This document shows, one piece after another, positions 8,904-18,334 of a DNA stretch of 64,000 bases. Position 1 is the stretch's first letter. Every line of letters starts with the position of its first letter. This DNA comes from Bacillus sp. ISL-18 (lineage in GTDB: Bacteria; Bacillota; Bacilli; Bacillales; Cytobacillaceae): assembly GCF_018613415.1 (NCBI RefSeq), contig NZ_JAGGQG010000008.1, positions 18,405 to 82,404 of the forward strand, read 5' to 3'. The translations under genes and the position numbers were made by a program. A model generated the notes under the pieces. That model saw only the letters and a list, made by a program, of their open reading frames with translations. It was not told the origin of the DNA and did not search any database.

Positions 8904-9185
8904 CATGGATCTCCCTAATGACTAAATAAAAATCTCCTTTATTCTAAATGATAACTTTATCCTGACTTCCTATCTGATAATGAGGTTAAAATCATTACTC
9001 ACGATCCGCAATTCGTTTTCTCAATCTACCTATTGGGAGGATAGTTTAACACTCAAGAATTGTAATAGATGAACTATATGGTAAATTTAAAAATATAGAA
9101 GTAACTGCAAATGGAGGAATATAATGGTAAAATGTAAAAAAGGAGACGATATCATTAACAAATAATTTAAAACGAGGGAAAAGAA
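8904..9185 (+). other. Intergenic stretch with a possible gene remnant
   Basis: No intact gene was found. Around 9055-9180 one frame reads RIVIDELYGKFKNIEVTANG, then meets two stops before continuing as NVKKETISLTNNLKRGK. This looks like the tail of a decayed protein-coding gene, but I could not place its family. The ribosome binding site (CGAGGGAAAAGA) of the permease gene lies at the end. Confidence 0.3.
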
Positions 9186-10061
9186 ATGAAACGTTTTTTA
9201 GAATGGCCGATCAGGCTTGCACTCATAGTAGCAGGTTTTCTATTTATTATTAATCTTCCATTTTTATTAGGAATAGGAAAAACAACGATTTTAGTAAACT
9301 TCGAACCGTTTTGGGCTTCAGTAATAACAGATTTTCAACGATTGGTAGACATCAAGAATTCACAGGCTTTCGATCTTTTAAGGGAATTAACTTTATTTGA
9401 AAGTTATAGTTACACAATGAAGATATTACTAGGATGTCTATTGGTTGTAATGATTCTTTCAATTGTCCTATCGATTTTGGTTATGATAGCACCAAGTAGA
9501 ATTAGGAATGGTTTAAAAAGGATGATTGATTTTTTTGAGGCAGTACCTGATTTACTGATTATCTTCTTTATTCAATTTTTCGTTATTATGCTCTATAAGA
9601 CAACTGGGGTTAAGTTAATACAACTCTATGGGGTTTTCGGAGCTAGACCATATTTTGTTCCAATTGTTACTATATCCTTTCTGCCTCTTTTTTTATTAAC
9701 ACAATTTCTCGTGAAAATTCTGGCAGAGGAGCAGACACAATTGTATGCATTGTTCGGTACGGCAAAAGGTTTAAGTCGTATGAGAATTTTACTGGTACAT
9801 ATTTTTTGGAATGTTCTCCCACTTTTTGTTTTGCAGCTGAGGACAATTGTTTGGGTAATCTTATCAACTATTTATCTTGTAGAATATATGTTCAATCTTC
9901 CAGGTTTTACGAGATTTTTCGAACTTATTCTATTCCGAGGTGGAGATATTGTTTCACTTATCATCTGTTTACTAATGTTTATGTTTCCACTCCTTATGAT
10001 TGAAGTAGCAGGCTGGTTCGTAACTAAACTCATCCGGGGAAAGGTAGATTTGAGTATATGA
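9186..10061 (+). CDS. ABC transporter permease, DppB/OppB-like
   Basis: A 291-residue inner-membrane permease with an N-terminal TM, a long extracytoplasmic loop and about five further TMs. The cytoplasmic EAA loop is recognisable (about residues 180-210: LYALFGTAKGLSRMRILLVH, then IFWNVLP) and would contact an ATPase. This is the BPD_transp_1 fold of peptide/nickel importers, slightly shorter than DppB. Its stop overlaps the next permease by ATGA, so the two are translationally coupled. No ATPase or binding protein is adjacent. Confidence 0.85.
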   Translation: MKRFLEWPIRLALIVAGFLFIINLPFLLGIGKTTILVNFEPFWASVITDFQRLVDIKNSQAFDLLRELTLFESYSYTMKILLGCLLVVMILSIVLSILVMIAPSRIRNGLKRMIDFFEAVPDLLIIFFIQFFVIMLYKTTGVKLIQLYGVFGARPYFVPIVTISFLPLFLLTQFLVKILAEEQTQLYALFGTAKGLSRMRILLVHIFWNVLPLFVLQLRTIVWVILSTIYLVEYMFNLPGFTRFFELILFRGGDIVSLIICLLMFMFPLLMIEVAGWFVTKLIRGKVDLSI

Positions 10062-11059
10062 GAAATTACAAAAAAACAAAAATCGGCTCTGCCATCCTAC
10101 TCGTGCTTTTATTAGCTAGTTTGTTTTACACTAAATTTGCCCCTTTGGATTTTAATCAACTAACACTTATTACTGACTCCAAAGGAAAGGTAATTGGTAG
10201 AGCTCCTTTTCCACCTTCTAAGCATTTTTGGTTAGGAACGGACCGAAACGGTAAAGATATCCTTTTACTATTACTTTACGGTGCTAAGTTTACTTTAATC
10301 ACAGCCTTTGGAGTAGCGTTGTTAAGAGTGCTGTTTGGTGGTGTTTTTGGGATTTTTTTGTCCCTGTGGGCACCATTTCTAAAAAAATATTTCGGTGACT
10401 TTTTTTTGATTTTTCGTTATATACCATCTGTTTTGATTGGAATTATTTTGATGCTGCCAATTGTCGGTGGCTTTACTGATGTTGCCATTTCTTCGATTGT
10501 AACCTATCAAATTATTATTTTAGTGTTCATTGGATTTCCTTCGGTGACGATATTTACCTCAGATTTAATGGACGAATTACTGAGAACAACCTTTGTGAAG
10601 AGTTCTTTACTAATGGGTGCCAGCAAATTACATATCGTTAGAAAACAATTAATGCCATACATTCGATCCTATGGGATATTATTTTTCGTTCAGCAGATAT
10701 TGAGCACCTTACAGATTACTATGCATCTAGGGATTTTTGGCTATTTTTTAGGAGGACTAAATAGGGGAGGAGTACTGGGATTTGATCGACCAGAAAAGAA
10801 TGCAACGTTATCAAATGAGTGGGCAGGATTAATCGGTCAAAATTTTCACGATTTTGTTCTTATACCATGGTCCGTATTTGGTCCAGTTTTGGGATTTTTC
10901 TTTGTCATTTTTATCGTGAATATGATAAAGAAGGAATTGGAAGAAAATATGTCTGGAATGCAAGTTGGGAAGAAGAAACGAGAGAAAAACAGGGAGGCGA
11001 AGACTGCTTCATTTTCTGCCATGAAGCAAGGTATGTTTGATTTCGTTCACAAGTTATAA
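10058..11059 (+). CDS. ABC transporter permease, DppC/OppC-like
   Basis: A 333-residue partner of the preceding permease. An N-terminal TM is followed by an extracytoplasmic segment with PFPPSKHFWLGTDRNGKDIL, the standard OppC_N/DppC signature (HxxGTDxxGRD), then about five TMs. The EAA loop reads VKSSLLMGASKLHIVRKQLM, then PYIRSYG. The C-terminal 35 residues are Lys/Glu-rich and atypical. Translation is coupled by the ATGA overlap, and a terminator follows at 11119. The substrate is unknown without a binding protein. Confidence 0.88.
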   Translation: MRNYKKTKIGSAILLVLLLASLFYTKFAPLDFNQLTLITDSKGKVIGRAPFPPSKHFWLGTDRNGKDILLLLLYGAKFTLITAFGVALLRVLFGGVFGIFLSLWAPFLKKYFGDFFLIFRYIPSVLIGIILMLPIVGGFTDVAISSIVTYQIIILVFIGFPSVTIFTSDLMDELLRTTFVKSSLLMGASKLHIVRKQLMPYIRSYGILFFVQQILSTLQITMHLGIFGYFLGGLNRGGVLGFDRPEKNATLSNEWAGLIGQNFHDFVLIPWSVFGPVLGFFFVIFIVNMIKKELEENMSGMQVGKKKREKNREAKTASFSAMKQGMFDFVHKL

Positions 11060-11118
11060 GGTAAAATGGATGAAACTCAAAAAGAGGTTTAAAAACGCAG
11101 TCATGTTATTCCATTAGA

Positions 11119-11155
11119 GGGCACAATTCTTGAAGAGGAATTGCGCCTTTTTTTA
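11119..11155 (+). terminator. Terminator of the permease operon
   Basis: A GGGCACAATTC / GAATTGCGCC stem (one mismatch) is followed by seven T. Confidence 0.85.
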
Positions 11156-11327
11156 GTAACAGGGCCAGATTATAGAGCAGCTTTCTTTTAAGAAAATTGG
11201 TTTTTTATAGGCATGCACCCATTCTATTAAATATGGGCTTGTAGACCTGGTTATTAAACCAGCCACGAAAAGGAATATTACATAGGTTAAGTCTAACATT
11301 ACGTTTTAAAAATGAGGAGATTAAGCT

Positions 11328-12371
11328 ATGCACCAGTATTGGTATGTGAATTCAAAAGGGAGCGGGAAGCTATATCATAACCAAATTTCAGTACCATTTT
11401 ATTCTCAGCCCCCATTACCCAATCTTGGAGGAATTTATGGTCCTTTGATTCCCGAGGGTTGGAGTGGCCAAGTCTATCATGCTAGGTGGAAGAGGCCTGG
11501 GGTTTTAAAGGGTTTTGAGCATATGGAACAAGCTGATAATTGGACTTCCAGCGCCCGCCGGGTAAGTTTGAACGTAGAAGAGCCTTCTTCCAGTTGGACA
11601 ACACCGGCCGACAATAAGAGCTTTACCTCCCTTGGCAACAACGGGATATCGGTGCCGCTGGTGGATGTAGACGGTTGGGAGGTGGAGATACAGCCAACCA
11701 ACTGGCCGCAACCAGCTGACCATGAGGGTTCCACATCTCAAAAACAACCCGGAAATTGGGTGCCGCTGGTCAATCATGACGATTGGGAGTCACATGAACA
11801 GTCTGACGATTGGCCGCAGATTCCTAAACATGCAGGTGTTATGTCTCAAGAACATAAAGGAAATTGGCTGCAGCAGGTCAATCCTAACGTTTGGGAGTCA
11901 CAAGTGCAGCCGGCCAACTGGCCGCAGATTCCTAAACATCCAGGTTTTATGTCTCAAGGGCAGTCATCTCCTTGGGCGCAGCCGATTAACCATGCAGGCA
12001 TGTTCGCACAAGGAAACCCTCTAGGTTGGTCTCCATCAGCCAGCCATGCGGGGTTCCCAAAAAAGCTCTTCCCTTGGGCGCAGCCGGTCAATCATGCGGG
12101 AATGTTCGCACAAGGACCTCTCGCTGCATTGCTGCCACCGTCCGTTAATCCTTTTGGCTTTAAAGCCAGTGGGCAGCAGGCGAAGTGGGGCGGTTTTGGA
12201 AACCCTGCAGGCTGGGGCGGACATGTTAATCCATTGGGATGGGGGAATAACAATAGCAATGGTAATGGCCAGCCGGGCATCCTTGGAAGCTTACTTAAAG
12301 CGGGTAAAGGCACCATGAATGGAATTGGAATTATAAGTAGTCTAATCGGTGTGGGAAAGTTCCTATTTTAG
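11328..12371 (+). CDS. Trp/Pro/His-rich repeat protein
   Basis: A 347-residue low-complexity protein with no recognised domain. From about residue 65 it is built of degenerate 20-35-residue repeats: NWPQIPKHAGVMSQ recurs as NWPQIPKHPGFMSQ, and PWAQPINHAGMFAQG recurs as PWAQPVNHAGMFAQG. A Gly/Trp/Asn tail (KWGGFGNPAGWGGHVNPLGW) ends in a hydrophobic stretch. There is no signal peptide. Composition recalls spore-coat or exosporium structural proteins; that role is inference. Base composition is richer in GC than its flanks. ATG follows a GAGGAGATTA ribosome binding site. Confidence 0.75.
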   Translation: MHQYWYVNSKGSGKLYHNQISVPFYSQPPLPNLGGIYGPLIPEGWSGQVYHARWKRPGVLKGFEHMEQADNWTSSARRVSLNVEEPSSSWTTPADNKSFTSLGNNGISVPLVDVDGWEVEIQPTNWPQPADHEGSTSQKQPGNWVPLVNHDDWESHEQSDDWPQIPKHAGVMSQEHKGNWLQQVNPNVWESQVQPANWPQIPKHPGFMSQGQSSPWAQPINHAGMFAQGNPLGWSPSASHAGFPKKLFPWAQPVNHAGMFAQGPLAALLPPSVNPFGFKASGQQAKWGGFGNPAGWGGHVNPLGWGNNNSNGNGQPGILGSLLKAGKGTMNGIGIISSLIGVGKFLF

Positions 12372-12460
12372 TGAAATAGGTTGAAATATTGTAAGCGTGA
12401 TTAGCACAATATAAATTTTCCTGCTTCAATAAAGGTGCGTTGCTTTAATAATAAGGATAT

Positions 12461-12495
12461 AAAAAAGAAGGTTACTGAATTCAGCACCTTCTTTT
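12461..12495 (-). terminator. Terminator between repeat protein and dhaS-like gene
   Basis: A hairpin with GAAGGT / ACCTTC arms and an inner CTGAATTCAG palindrome is flanked by A-run and T-run, so it can act in both directions. It mainly serves the minus-strand aldehyde dehydrogenase. Confidence 0.8.
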
Positions 12496-12515
12496 AGTGT
12501 GACTAATAAATATTT

Positions 12516-14000
12516 TTATTGCATTGAAATCCAGACACTCTTAACCTCTGTATAGTTATTGAGGGCATAGGATCCCATTTCACGTCCAATACCTGATTGC
12601 TTATATCCGCCAAACGGTGAAGCAGCATCAAACGCATTGTAGCAGTTTACCCAAACAGTTCCAGCACGGAGCTTGTTTGCAATATAATGGGCATTAGCAA
12701 CATCGCGCGTCCACACACCTGCTGCCAACCCATATTCGCTATTGTTAGCACGATTAATTAATTCATCTAAATCATCATATGGCATAGCAGAAATAACAGG
12801 TCCAAAGATTTCTTCTTTGGCAATCGTCATTTCATCCCGTACATCTGCAAAAATAGTAGGGGAAACAAAGTAACCTTGTTCCTGAGGCTTATTTCCGCCC
12901 ACCACAAGCTGTGCACCTTCATTTAGTCCTTTCTCAATATAACCTAATACACGGTTTTGTTGCTCGACTGAAACAAGAGGTCCTATTTCTGTATCAGCAT
13001 GAAGTCCGGCACCTTGTCTAATCGATTTTGCATGTGTAGCCATATCTGCAACCACATTATCAAAGTGTTTCTTTTGAATGAACACGCGTGAACCTGCACA
13101 GCAAACCTGACCTTGGTTAAACATAACACCGTTAAGCGCGCCAGGAACTGCCTTTGTTAAATCAGCATCAGGAAGGATGATGTTTGGTGATTTTCCTCCA
13201 AGCTCAAGTGTCACTCGCTTCAATGTTTTAGAGGCATTGGCCATGATCATTTTTCCAACTTCAGTGGAACCAGTGAAAGCAATCTTATCAACTAAAGGAT
13301 GGTCAACAAGCGGTTGACCCGCCGTTTCTCCAAAACCAGGAACGATGTTGACAACACCTGCTGGGAACCCGGCTTCCTGAATTAATTCAGCCAAGTAGAG
13401 TGCTGATAGTGGGGTTTGCTCAGCTGGCTTTAGAACAATGGTACAGCCAGTTGCAAGAGCAGCTCCGAGTTTCCACATTGCCATCAAGAGTGGGAAATTC
13501 CAAGGGATAATTTGCCCAACTACGCCCACAGCCTCGTGACGTGTATAATTTAAGAATGGTCCATTAACAGGAATTGTCTGTCCAACAATCTTCGTAGACC
13601 AGCCTGCATAATATCGCATATGCTCGATTGCCAAAGGAATATCTGCATTGGTTGTTTCTCGAATCGGCTTGCCGTTATCCAAAGTCTCTAGCTGGGCTAG
13701 TTCCTCACTGTTTTCCTCCATCAAATCGGCAAGCTTGTACATCAGCCGGCTCCTAGTAGAAGCGCTCATTTTCGACCATGGGCCTTCATCAAATGCTCTA
13801 CGGGCAGCTTTTACAGCCAAATCAATATCCTCTACACCTGCTTCATAAACACATGCTAATACCTCACCTGTTGCCGGGTTATATGTATCGAAGGTTTTTT
13901 GTGACTTGCTCTCCACGAATTCACCGTTAATAAATAATTTTTTCTTCCCACTTAGGAACTTTTCAACCTTTTCTTTTAAAACTACTGTTAATTGAGTCAT
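12516..14000 (-). CDS. dhaS: NAD(P)-dependent aldehyde dehydrogenase, DhaS-like
   Basis: A 494-residue class-I/II aldehyde dehydrogenase that oxidises aldehydes to carboxylates in the cytoplasm. It has Asn168 in PWNFP, the general base Glu266 in LELGGKSPN, and the nucleophile Cys300 in GQVCCAGSR. The C-terminal [19 protein letters not shown] block strongly resembles Bacillus subtilis DhaS. GGAGG lies 6 bases before the ATG. A cre-like palindrome about 50 bp upstream points to CcpA control. It is monocistronic with its own terminator. The symbol is by similarity from memory; the physiological aldehyde is unknown. Confidence 0.92.
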   Translation of the reverse strand: MTQLTVVLKEKVEKFLSGKKKLFINGEFVESKSQKTFDTYNPATGEVLACVYEAGVEDIDLAVKAARRAFDEGPWSKMSASTRSRLMYKLADLMEENSEELAQLETLDNGKPIRETTNADIPLAIEHMRYYAGWSTKIVGQTIPVNGPFLNYTRHEAVGVVGQIIPWNFPLLMAMWKLGAALATGCTIVLKPAEQTPLSALYLAELIQEAGFPAGVVNIVPGFGETAGQPLVDHPLVDKIAFTGSTEVGKMIMANASKTLKRVTLELGGKSPNIILPDADLTKAVPGALNGVMFNQGQVCCAGSRVFIQKKHFDNVVADMATHAKSIRQGAGLHADTEIGPLVSVEQQNRVLGYIEKGLNEGAQLVVGGNKPQEQGYFVSPTIFADVRDEMTIAKEEIFGPVISAMPYDDLDELINRANNSEYGLAAGVWTRDVANAHYIANKLRAGTVWVNCYNAFDAASPFGGYKQSGIGREMGSYALNNYTEVKSVWISMQ

Positions 14001-14046
14001 CTAATTCCTCCTAAAATATAATTTTTTTGGTTTATTGAAAATTCTC

Positions 14047-14059
14047 GGAAGCGCTTTCC
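14047..14059 (-). promoter_or_regulatory. Candidate cre (CcpA) site of the dhaS-like gene
   Basis: GGAAGCGCTTTCC is a perfect palindrome matching the core of the cre consensus (TGWAARCGYTWNCW), 46 bp upstream of the ATG. Catabolite control is inferred. Confidence 0.65.
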
Positions 14060-14235
14060 TTAAGATAATAACATTATGAAAATATGAAAAACAATAATTA
14101 GTAATACAAATATTCTGATAATATTCGCCATAAACAGGCAATTACGCTTGTTTTAACTGGAAAACTCCCAATAGATAGATATGTATCAACAAAACTTAAC
14201 AAGACTTTACGAAATCCAACAAATTAAATAATACG

Positions 14236-14281
14236 TAACTAAAGTCAAGGGGCGCCCCTTTTCTAAGCAGGTTAGTTAAAG
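14236..14281 (+). repeat. Dispersed intergenic repeat, compact copy
   Basis: GTAACTAAAG, then the perfect palindrome AAGGGGCGCCCCTT with TTTTC (14247-14264), then box B (TAAGCAGGTTAGTTAAAG). It is one of the few copies not downstream of a + strand gene. The rest of the 418-bp gap at 14001-14418 holds the dhaS promoter region and nothing else recognised. Confidence 0.6.
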
Positions 14282-14418
14282 TACAGTTCTTCACAAAGCA
14301 CCGAATGAATTTTGTTTCAAAAATTCAAATTGGAGAAATAAACATCTTTTTTCAAACCAACCTGATGAAGAGTAACCATCTAGTTTGTTTGCCTCGTTTG
14401 TGAACGACTGAGGGTAAC

Positions 14419-14739
14419 CTAACATGTAATTTCTTTCCCATTTTCGATATAGAGTGTGTTGTGTAATCCGGTTTGGTTTACTACATAGTCAAATACATCT
14501 TTTGCCGTGCCTCGGACTATCTCGCTTAGACCTAAGTTGTCAAACAGGCGTGCATAGCAGCGGATAACCAACGTATCCTTTTTTTTAAACAGATGATAAT
14601 AGACTGTTTCCTTATGTATTTTCGAATAACAATGGATAAATAGAGATTCCTCTGTTGGTTCGAGCACTTTTATAAAAAGTTTTTTTTGAAGGATTCGTTT
14701 TATTTTCTCGATTTGTTGCTCTGATAAATTTATTCTCAA
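14419..14739 (-). CDS. Hypothetical protein (106 aa)
   Basis: A 106-residue soluble protein, alternating charged and hydrophobic, with no membrane segment. It starts at TTG after AAGAAGGTG. The N-terminal LSEQQIEKIKRILQKKL is helical; the rest looks like an alpha/beta domain (VYYHLFKKKDTLVIRCYARL). I do not recognise the family. It stands alone between the dhaS promoter region and a + strand gene. Confidence 0.6.
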   Translation of the reverse strand: MRINLSEQQIEKIKRILQKKLFIKVLEPTEESLFIHCYSKIHKETVYYHLFKKKDTLVIRCYARLFDNLGLSEIVRGTAKDVFDYVVNQTGLHNTLYIENGKEITC

Positions 14740-14958
14740 AACAGTACACCTTCTTAGCTATTGAATGGAAGTTCACATTAATTATTATACGAACAAGCGG
14801 GACCACCTGTCACAAAAGAAATAGATTGCTGCAGATATATCTATAAAAGTTTTACAAAAAGTTGTTTTGGTGGCAGCTCTTTCTTATTGAAATAACGTGG
14901 AAGTATAATGAGGAGTAGTTATATTATTTTCCATTTAATAGTTAGAGGAAGTGATAAA

Positions 14959-15408
14959 ATGTTTGTTTATTATTTTATGCTCATACTTGGAGCCTTATTT
15001 GCAATAGGTTCAGTAATTGCCTTAATGGTTATGTATGGTACAACAGACTTTCGATTCTTAAATGTAATGAAATGCCTTGGAATTTTATTTATTGGTGTTT
15101 TACTTTTAGGGTTTACTCTCCCAAGCCTGAAGTATGTTGTGCTAAAAAAATATGATGTCGTAGGTGGAAAATGTGTGATTGATATTGATACATCAGGTCG
15201 TTCTTCTGAAGCGGACATTAAAATGCTAGATACAGATGAAATGTTTACCTTTAAAGATATTCCTAAACTTGATGCTTATGGAAAGTCCATCCCCTATTAT
15301 TGTGAGGTGACAGTTACAAAAGACCATATGTTTGAAATTAGTTATAAAATATATGAAGCCAAAACACGAAAGTTAATCGTAACAAGTAAAAAACATTTCA
15401 TTCCATGA
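14959..15408 (+). CDS. Hypothetical membrane-anchored protein
   Basis: A 149-residue protein with two N-terminal TM segments (about residues 3-24 and 36-56) and a C-terminal beta-rich domain of about 90 residues, presumably outside. The frame is open from 14908, but the ATG at 14959 has an AGAGGAAGTG ribosome binding site and begins directly in the first TM (MFVYYFMLILGALF). No family recognised. Confidence 0.7.
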   Translation: MFVYYFMLILGALFAIGSVIALMVMYGTTDFRFLNVMKCLGILFIGVLLLGFTLPSLKYVVLKKYDVVGGKCVIDIDTSGRSSEADIKMLDTDEMFTFKDIPKLDAYGKSIPYYCEVTVTKDHMFEISYKIYEAKTRKLIVTSKKHFIP

Positions 15409-15548
15409 TAGGATATTTATTGAGGCGATTATTTTCAATGCCTTTCCATTTTTATAGGAAATAATCTATCTACTATGATTTTGTTATATTATCATTGTAT
15501 AAAAAGGAATTATAAAACATAGATGAATGAAGAACAAGGGGGAGTACT

Positions 15549-16424
15549 ATGCAAACAATAAACAAAATTGGAAATTCATTTTGGTATATGACACCAGTAT
15601 CGGAGACCGACCGACCGATAGTAGGAATGGCAGTGGGAAAAGAAAGAACATTAATGATTGATGCAGGTAATTCAGAAGCCCATGCCCAATTGTTTTTAGA
15701 AATGCTGGAAGAACAAAATGTCACCAAACCGGATATAGTTGTGTTAACACATTGGCATTGGGACCATATTTTTGGACTTTCTTCCTTAACGGAAGCAGTG
15801 TCCATTTCTTCAAAAGCAACAAAGAAAGAAATGGAAAAACTAATCCCTTTATCTTGGACGGATAAGGCTTTAGATGAGCGGGTAAGAGAAGGTACAGAAA
15901 TCGAATTTTGTGCGAGCTGTATAAAAAAGGAGTTTCCGGATCATCGGGATATTCAGATCACTCTCCCTACAGTTGTATTTGAAACTGAACTCGAGATTGA
16001 CCTTGGTGGAGTAACTTGCTTGTTAAAGCATGTTGGCGGGGACCATGCCGCAGATTCTGTGGTCATCTATCTTAAAGAAGAAAAATTATTATTTTTAGGC
16101 GATAGCATCTATCCAGATATTTTTTCTCCCAAACAGAACTACACAACAAAACGAACAAAGGAACTGGCAGCCATTCTTGAACAGTTTGATGCGGAGACTT
16201 ATATTCTTTCCCATTCGAAGCCAATATCCAAGGATGAGTTTAACGCTGAAATGCAATTACTAAAGGCAGCAGCCTATTACACAGAAAAATGTAATGGGAA
16301 TGCAGACCAAATAAAATTGGAATTTGTACGAGAATTAAACCGGGAGTTAAATGAAGAGGAATTGGAAACGATTGAGTATTTTGTAAATGGATACATGATG
16401 GAGTCTGACAATCGAGTGTTGTAA
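15549..16424 (+). CDS. MBL-fold metallo-hydrolase
   Basis: A 291-residue metallo-beta-lactamase-fold hydrolase. The zinc motif HxHxDH is present (His68, His70, Asp72, His73 in LTHWHWDHIFGL). Later metal ligands fit VGGDHAADSVVIY (His) and LFLGDSIYPD (Asp), and ILSHSKPIS could supply the last His. The C-terminal 50 residues are helical. An AAGGGGGAG ribosome binding site precedes the ATG. The substrate is unknown. It is convergent with the CPBP gene, with a shared terminator. Confidence 0.88.
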   Translation: MQTINKIGNSFWYMTPVSETDRPIVGMAVGKERTLMIDAGNSEAHAQLFLEMLEEQNVTKPDIVVLTHWHWDHIFGLSSLTEAVSISSKATKKEMEKLIPLSWTDKALDERVREGTEIEFCASCIKKEFPDHRDIQITLPTVVFETELEIDLGGVTCLLKHVGGDHAADSVVIYLKEEKLLFLGDSIYPDIFSPKQNYTTKRTKELAAILEQFDAETYILSHSKPISKDEFNAEMQLLKAAAYYTEKCNGNADQIKLEFVRELNRELNEEELETIEYFVNGYMMESDNRVL

Positions 16425-16460
16425 CTTCATTTGTCATTTTTTAAAATTTCGTTTCATTAA

Positions 16461-16508
16461 AAAAAGATGTCAGTTACCTTGCAAAAATAGCAAGGCGCTG
16501 GCATCTTT
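16461..16508 (+). terminator. Bidirectional terminator
   Basis: AAAGATGTCAG / CTGGCATCTTT outer stem plus CCTTGC / GCAAGG inner stem, with A-run and T-run flanks. It sits between the convergent MBL and CPBP genes and overlaps the CPBP stop. Confidence 0.85.
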
Positions 16509-17403
16509 AGTTAAGTCTCGTCAATTTGTATTTTTTTAACGAAATAAATAAGAAAATGCCAAGAGAAACAATTGTCCACATGAGTGAGATAGCCGGATTA
16601 ATATTGGTGACAACAAATAAAGAGGGAAGGTCACCTAAGGCAGAATCATTCATCGTGAGGAACCATCCCAACAGCATATTATTTGCTGCATGGGCTCCGA
16701 TCGACAATTCGGCACTGTTCGTTTTTGCAGTGATATAACACCAAATAAATCCAGTTACCAAATAATCCGCTCCAACCAATATAGGGGAATACCCCATTTC
16801 GGGATTGGTGAAATGGAGCGCGCCAAAAATAGAGCCTGCGATAAGTGATATTAGAATAGGCAGGCGAACCCATTTTCCGAGCAACTGCATGAGATATCCT
16901 CTGAAAAATAATTCCTCACAGGTCGTTTGAATGGGAGTTAAAACCAGCACGAGCCCAAATAAAATCAAGAAATCAGAAACTTTGATATCGTTTAAGGAGT
17001 AATCCCCAGGGTTTATCAGCAAGTCGATGATGGTAGTCAGAGCTAAGATGACAAAGTAGGTTATAAATCCAAAGCCTATTCTCTTCCAATCTATTTTTCT
17101 ATTTGGTGTAATGAGCGATGTGAATTTCCGTTTATGAATGAAACGAATCGCGACATAAAGCCCCAAAATCCAAAACAAAAATGGTGAATTCATCAGGGCA
17201 AAATATAGTAACGGGTTTATTCCCACATAATCCTCTAGAACACTATCATAATAGGTATGAGGGTTTCCATCCGTATTCACTATCCATTCACTAATGATGG
17301 CATAAGGCAGCGCCCCGACAACGATAAACAGAATAATGACAATCAAGGAACATAAATACCGCTTCCAGCTATTCTTGCCTTTTACTACTCGTATAAAATC
17401 CAT
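16507..17403 (-). CDS. CPBP (Rce1-like) intramembrane metalloprotease
   Basis: A 298-residue membrane protein with about seven or eight TMs. The CPBP motifs are clear: EELFFRG (the EExxxR glutamate pair and Arg), FGALHF (catalytic-type His) and IGAHAANN (His/Asn). These are the residues of Rce1-type glutamyl/metal intramembrane proteases. In Bacillaceae many act in bacteriocin immunity or regulated proteolysis; no bacteriocin locus is adjacent. The start ATG is preceded by a weak ribosome binding site (GTTACTATAA), and no better start is visible. Confidence 0.88.
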   Translation of the reverse strand: MDFIRVVKGKNSWKRYLCSLIVIILFIVVGALPYAIISEWIVNTDGNPHTYYDSVLEDYVGINPLLYFALMNSPFLFWILGLYVAIRFIHKRKFTSLITPNRKIDWKRIGFGFITYFVILALTTIIDLLINPGDYSLNDIKVSDFLILFGLVLVLTPIQTTCEELFFRGYLMQLLGKWVRLPILISLIAGSIFGALHFTNPEMGYSPILVGADYLVTGFIWCYITAKTNSAELSIGAHAANNMLLGWFLTMNDSALGDLPSLFVVTNINPAISLMWTIVSLGIFLFISLKKYKLTRLN

Positions 17404-17592
17404 TTATAGTAACACCAACATTCTAGTGGATTTGGGAATTGTGTACAAATTATTACATTATTGATTATATTAGCCAATTACTTACATTATTACCTGGATG
17501 CATTTTAATAAAAATGGTTTATATAATACTGAGAATGGTGCGATAGTTCAACTTTGCTAAAAATATAGACCTCAAAAAAGGAGGTAGAATTT

Positions 17593-18162
17593 ATGTCCGA
17601 TAACATAAGAACAAGAAGAATAATTTTAGATTTAGCGGTTACTTTAGATGGCTTTATTGAAGGTAAAAATGGAGAAGTTGATTGGTGCATTATGGACGCT
17701 GAGATGGGGTTTATCAATTTTTTAAATGAAATTGATACTATTTTATATGGAAGAAAAAGCTACGATTTATGGGGACAATATACTCCAGAAAATGATGCAA
17801 CTGATACTGAAAAAGAAATGTGGGAATTAGTTCATAGTAAAGAAAAATATGTGTTTTCTAGAACGCAAAAACAGACTGAAAATAAAACAATTTTCATAAA
17901 TGATAATATTATTGAAGGAGTAAATAAATTAAAGAATAAGCCTGGCAAAGACATCTGGTTATATGGCGGAGCAAGTCTTATTACAACTTTTATCAATTTA
18001 GGGCTTATTGATGAATTTAGATTATCTGTTCACCCAATTATTTTGGGAGAAGGAAAACCTTTATTTATTGACATAAAACAGAGATCAAATCTAAAAATGG
18101 TTAATACAAGAAAGTTTTCTTCTGGCGTTGTTCAACTAATATACCGTTTGAACGGAAATTAA
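17593..18162 (+). CDS. yyaP: Dihydrofolate reductase family (RibD-C-like) protein
   Basis: A 189-residue protein of the RibD C-terminal/DHFR superfamily, close in layout to B. subtilis YyaP. Features are the N-terminal RRIILDLAVTLDGFIEGKNG, the central ILYGRKSYDLW, and the NADPH-site segment GKDIWLYGGASLITTFI followed by IDEFRLSVHPIILGEGKPLF. An AAGGAGG ribosome binding site is ideally placed. Members are thought to be NADPH-dependent reductases of unknown substrate. It is monocistronic and followed by a dispersed repeat with terminator. Confidence 0.85.
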   Translation: MSDNIRTRRIILDLAVTLDGFIEGKNGEVDWCIMDAEMGFINFLNEIDTILYGRKSYDLWGQYTPENDATDTEKEMWELVHSKEKYVFSRTQKQTENKTIFINDNIIEGVNKLKNKPGKDIWLYGGASLITTFINLGLIDEFRLSVHPIILGEGKPLFIDIKQRSNLKMVNTRKFSSGVVQLIYRLNGN

Positions 18163-18173
18163 TAATAAGATAA

Positions 18174-18280
18174 TATTGTCACTTAGTTCTACTAACTGGT
18201 GCAAGAGTTAAAGATTGGGATGGCTGCGGCGATCCATTTTTTATTGCACTAACTGGGCAGGTTAGCTGAAGAAGGAATTT
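18174..18280 (+). repeat. Dispersed intergenic repeat with terminator
   Basis: Box A (TTGTCACTTAGTTCTACTAA, CTGGTGCAAGAGTTAAAGAT), hairpin GGATGGCTGCGGCGATCC plus ATTTTTTATTG, then box B (CACTAACTGGGCAGGTTAGC, TGAAGAAGGA). It is one of the best complete copies, 12 bp after the DHFR-family stop. Confidence 0.85.
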
Positions 18281-18334
18281 CCACATTTTCACTTGAATAT
18301 ATCTTAGTAAAAGACTATAGACGGAGGGCTTTTT

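Noticed and set aside
11477..12316. Several overlapping open frames on both strands inside the Trp-rich gene
   Set aside because: They are shadows of the higher-GC repeat gene; none has a ribosome binding site, and the + strand frame from 11328 has the coherent repeat structure.
14612..14806. A second minus-strand frame overlapping the 106-aa gene
   Set aside because: A better ribosome binding site and a more protein-like composition favour the frame at 14419-14739.
16526..16738. A + strand open frame opposite the CPBP protease gene
   Set aside because: Antisense to a well-supported protease gene; no translation signal.
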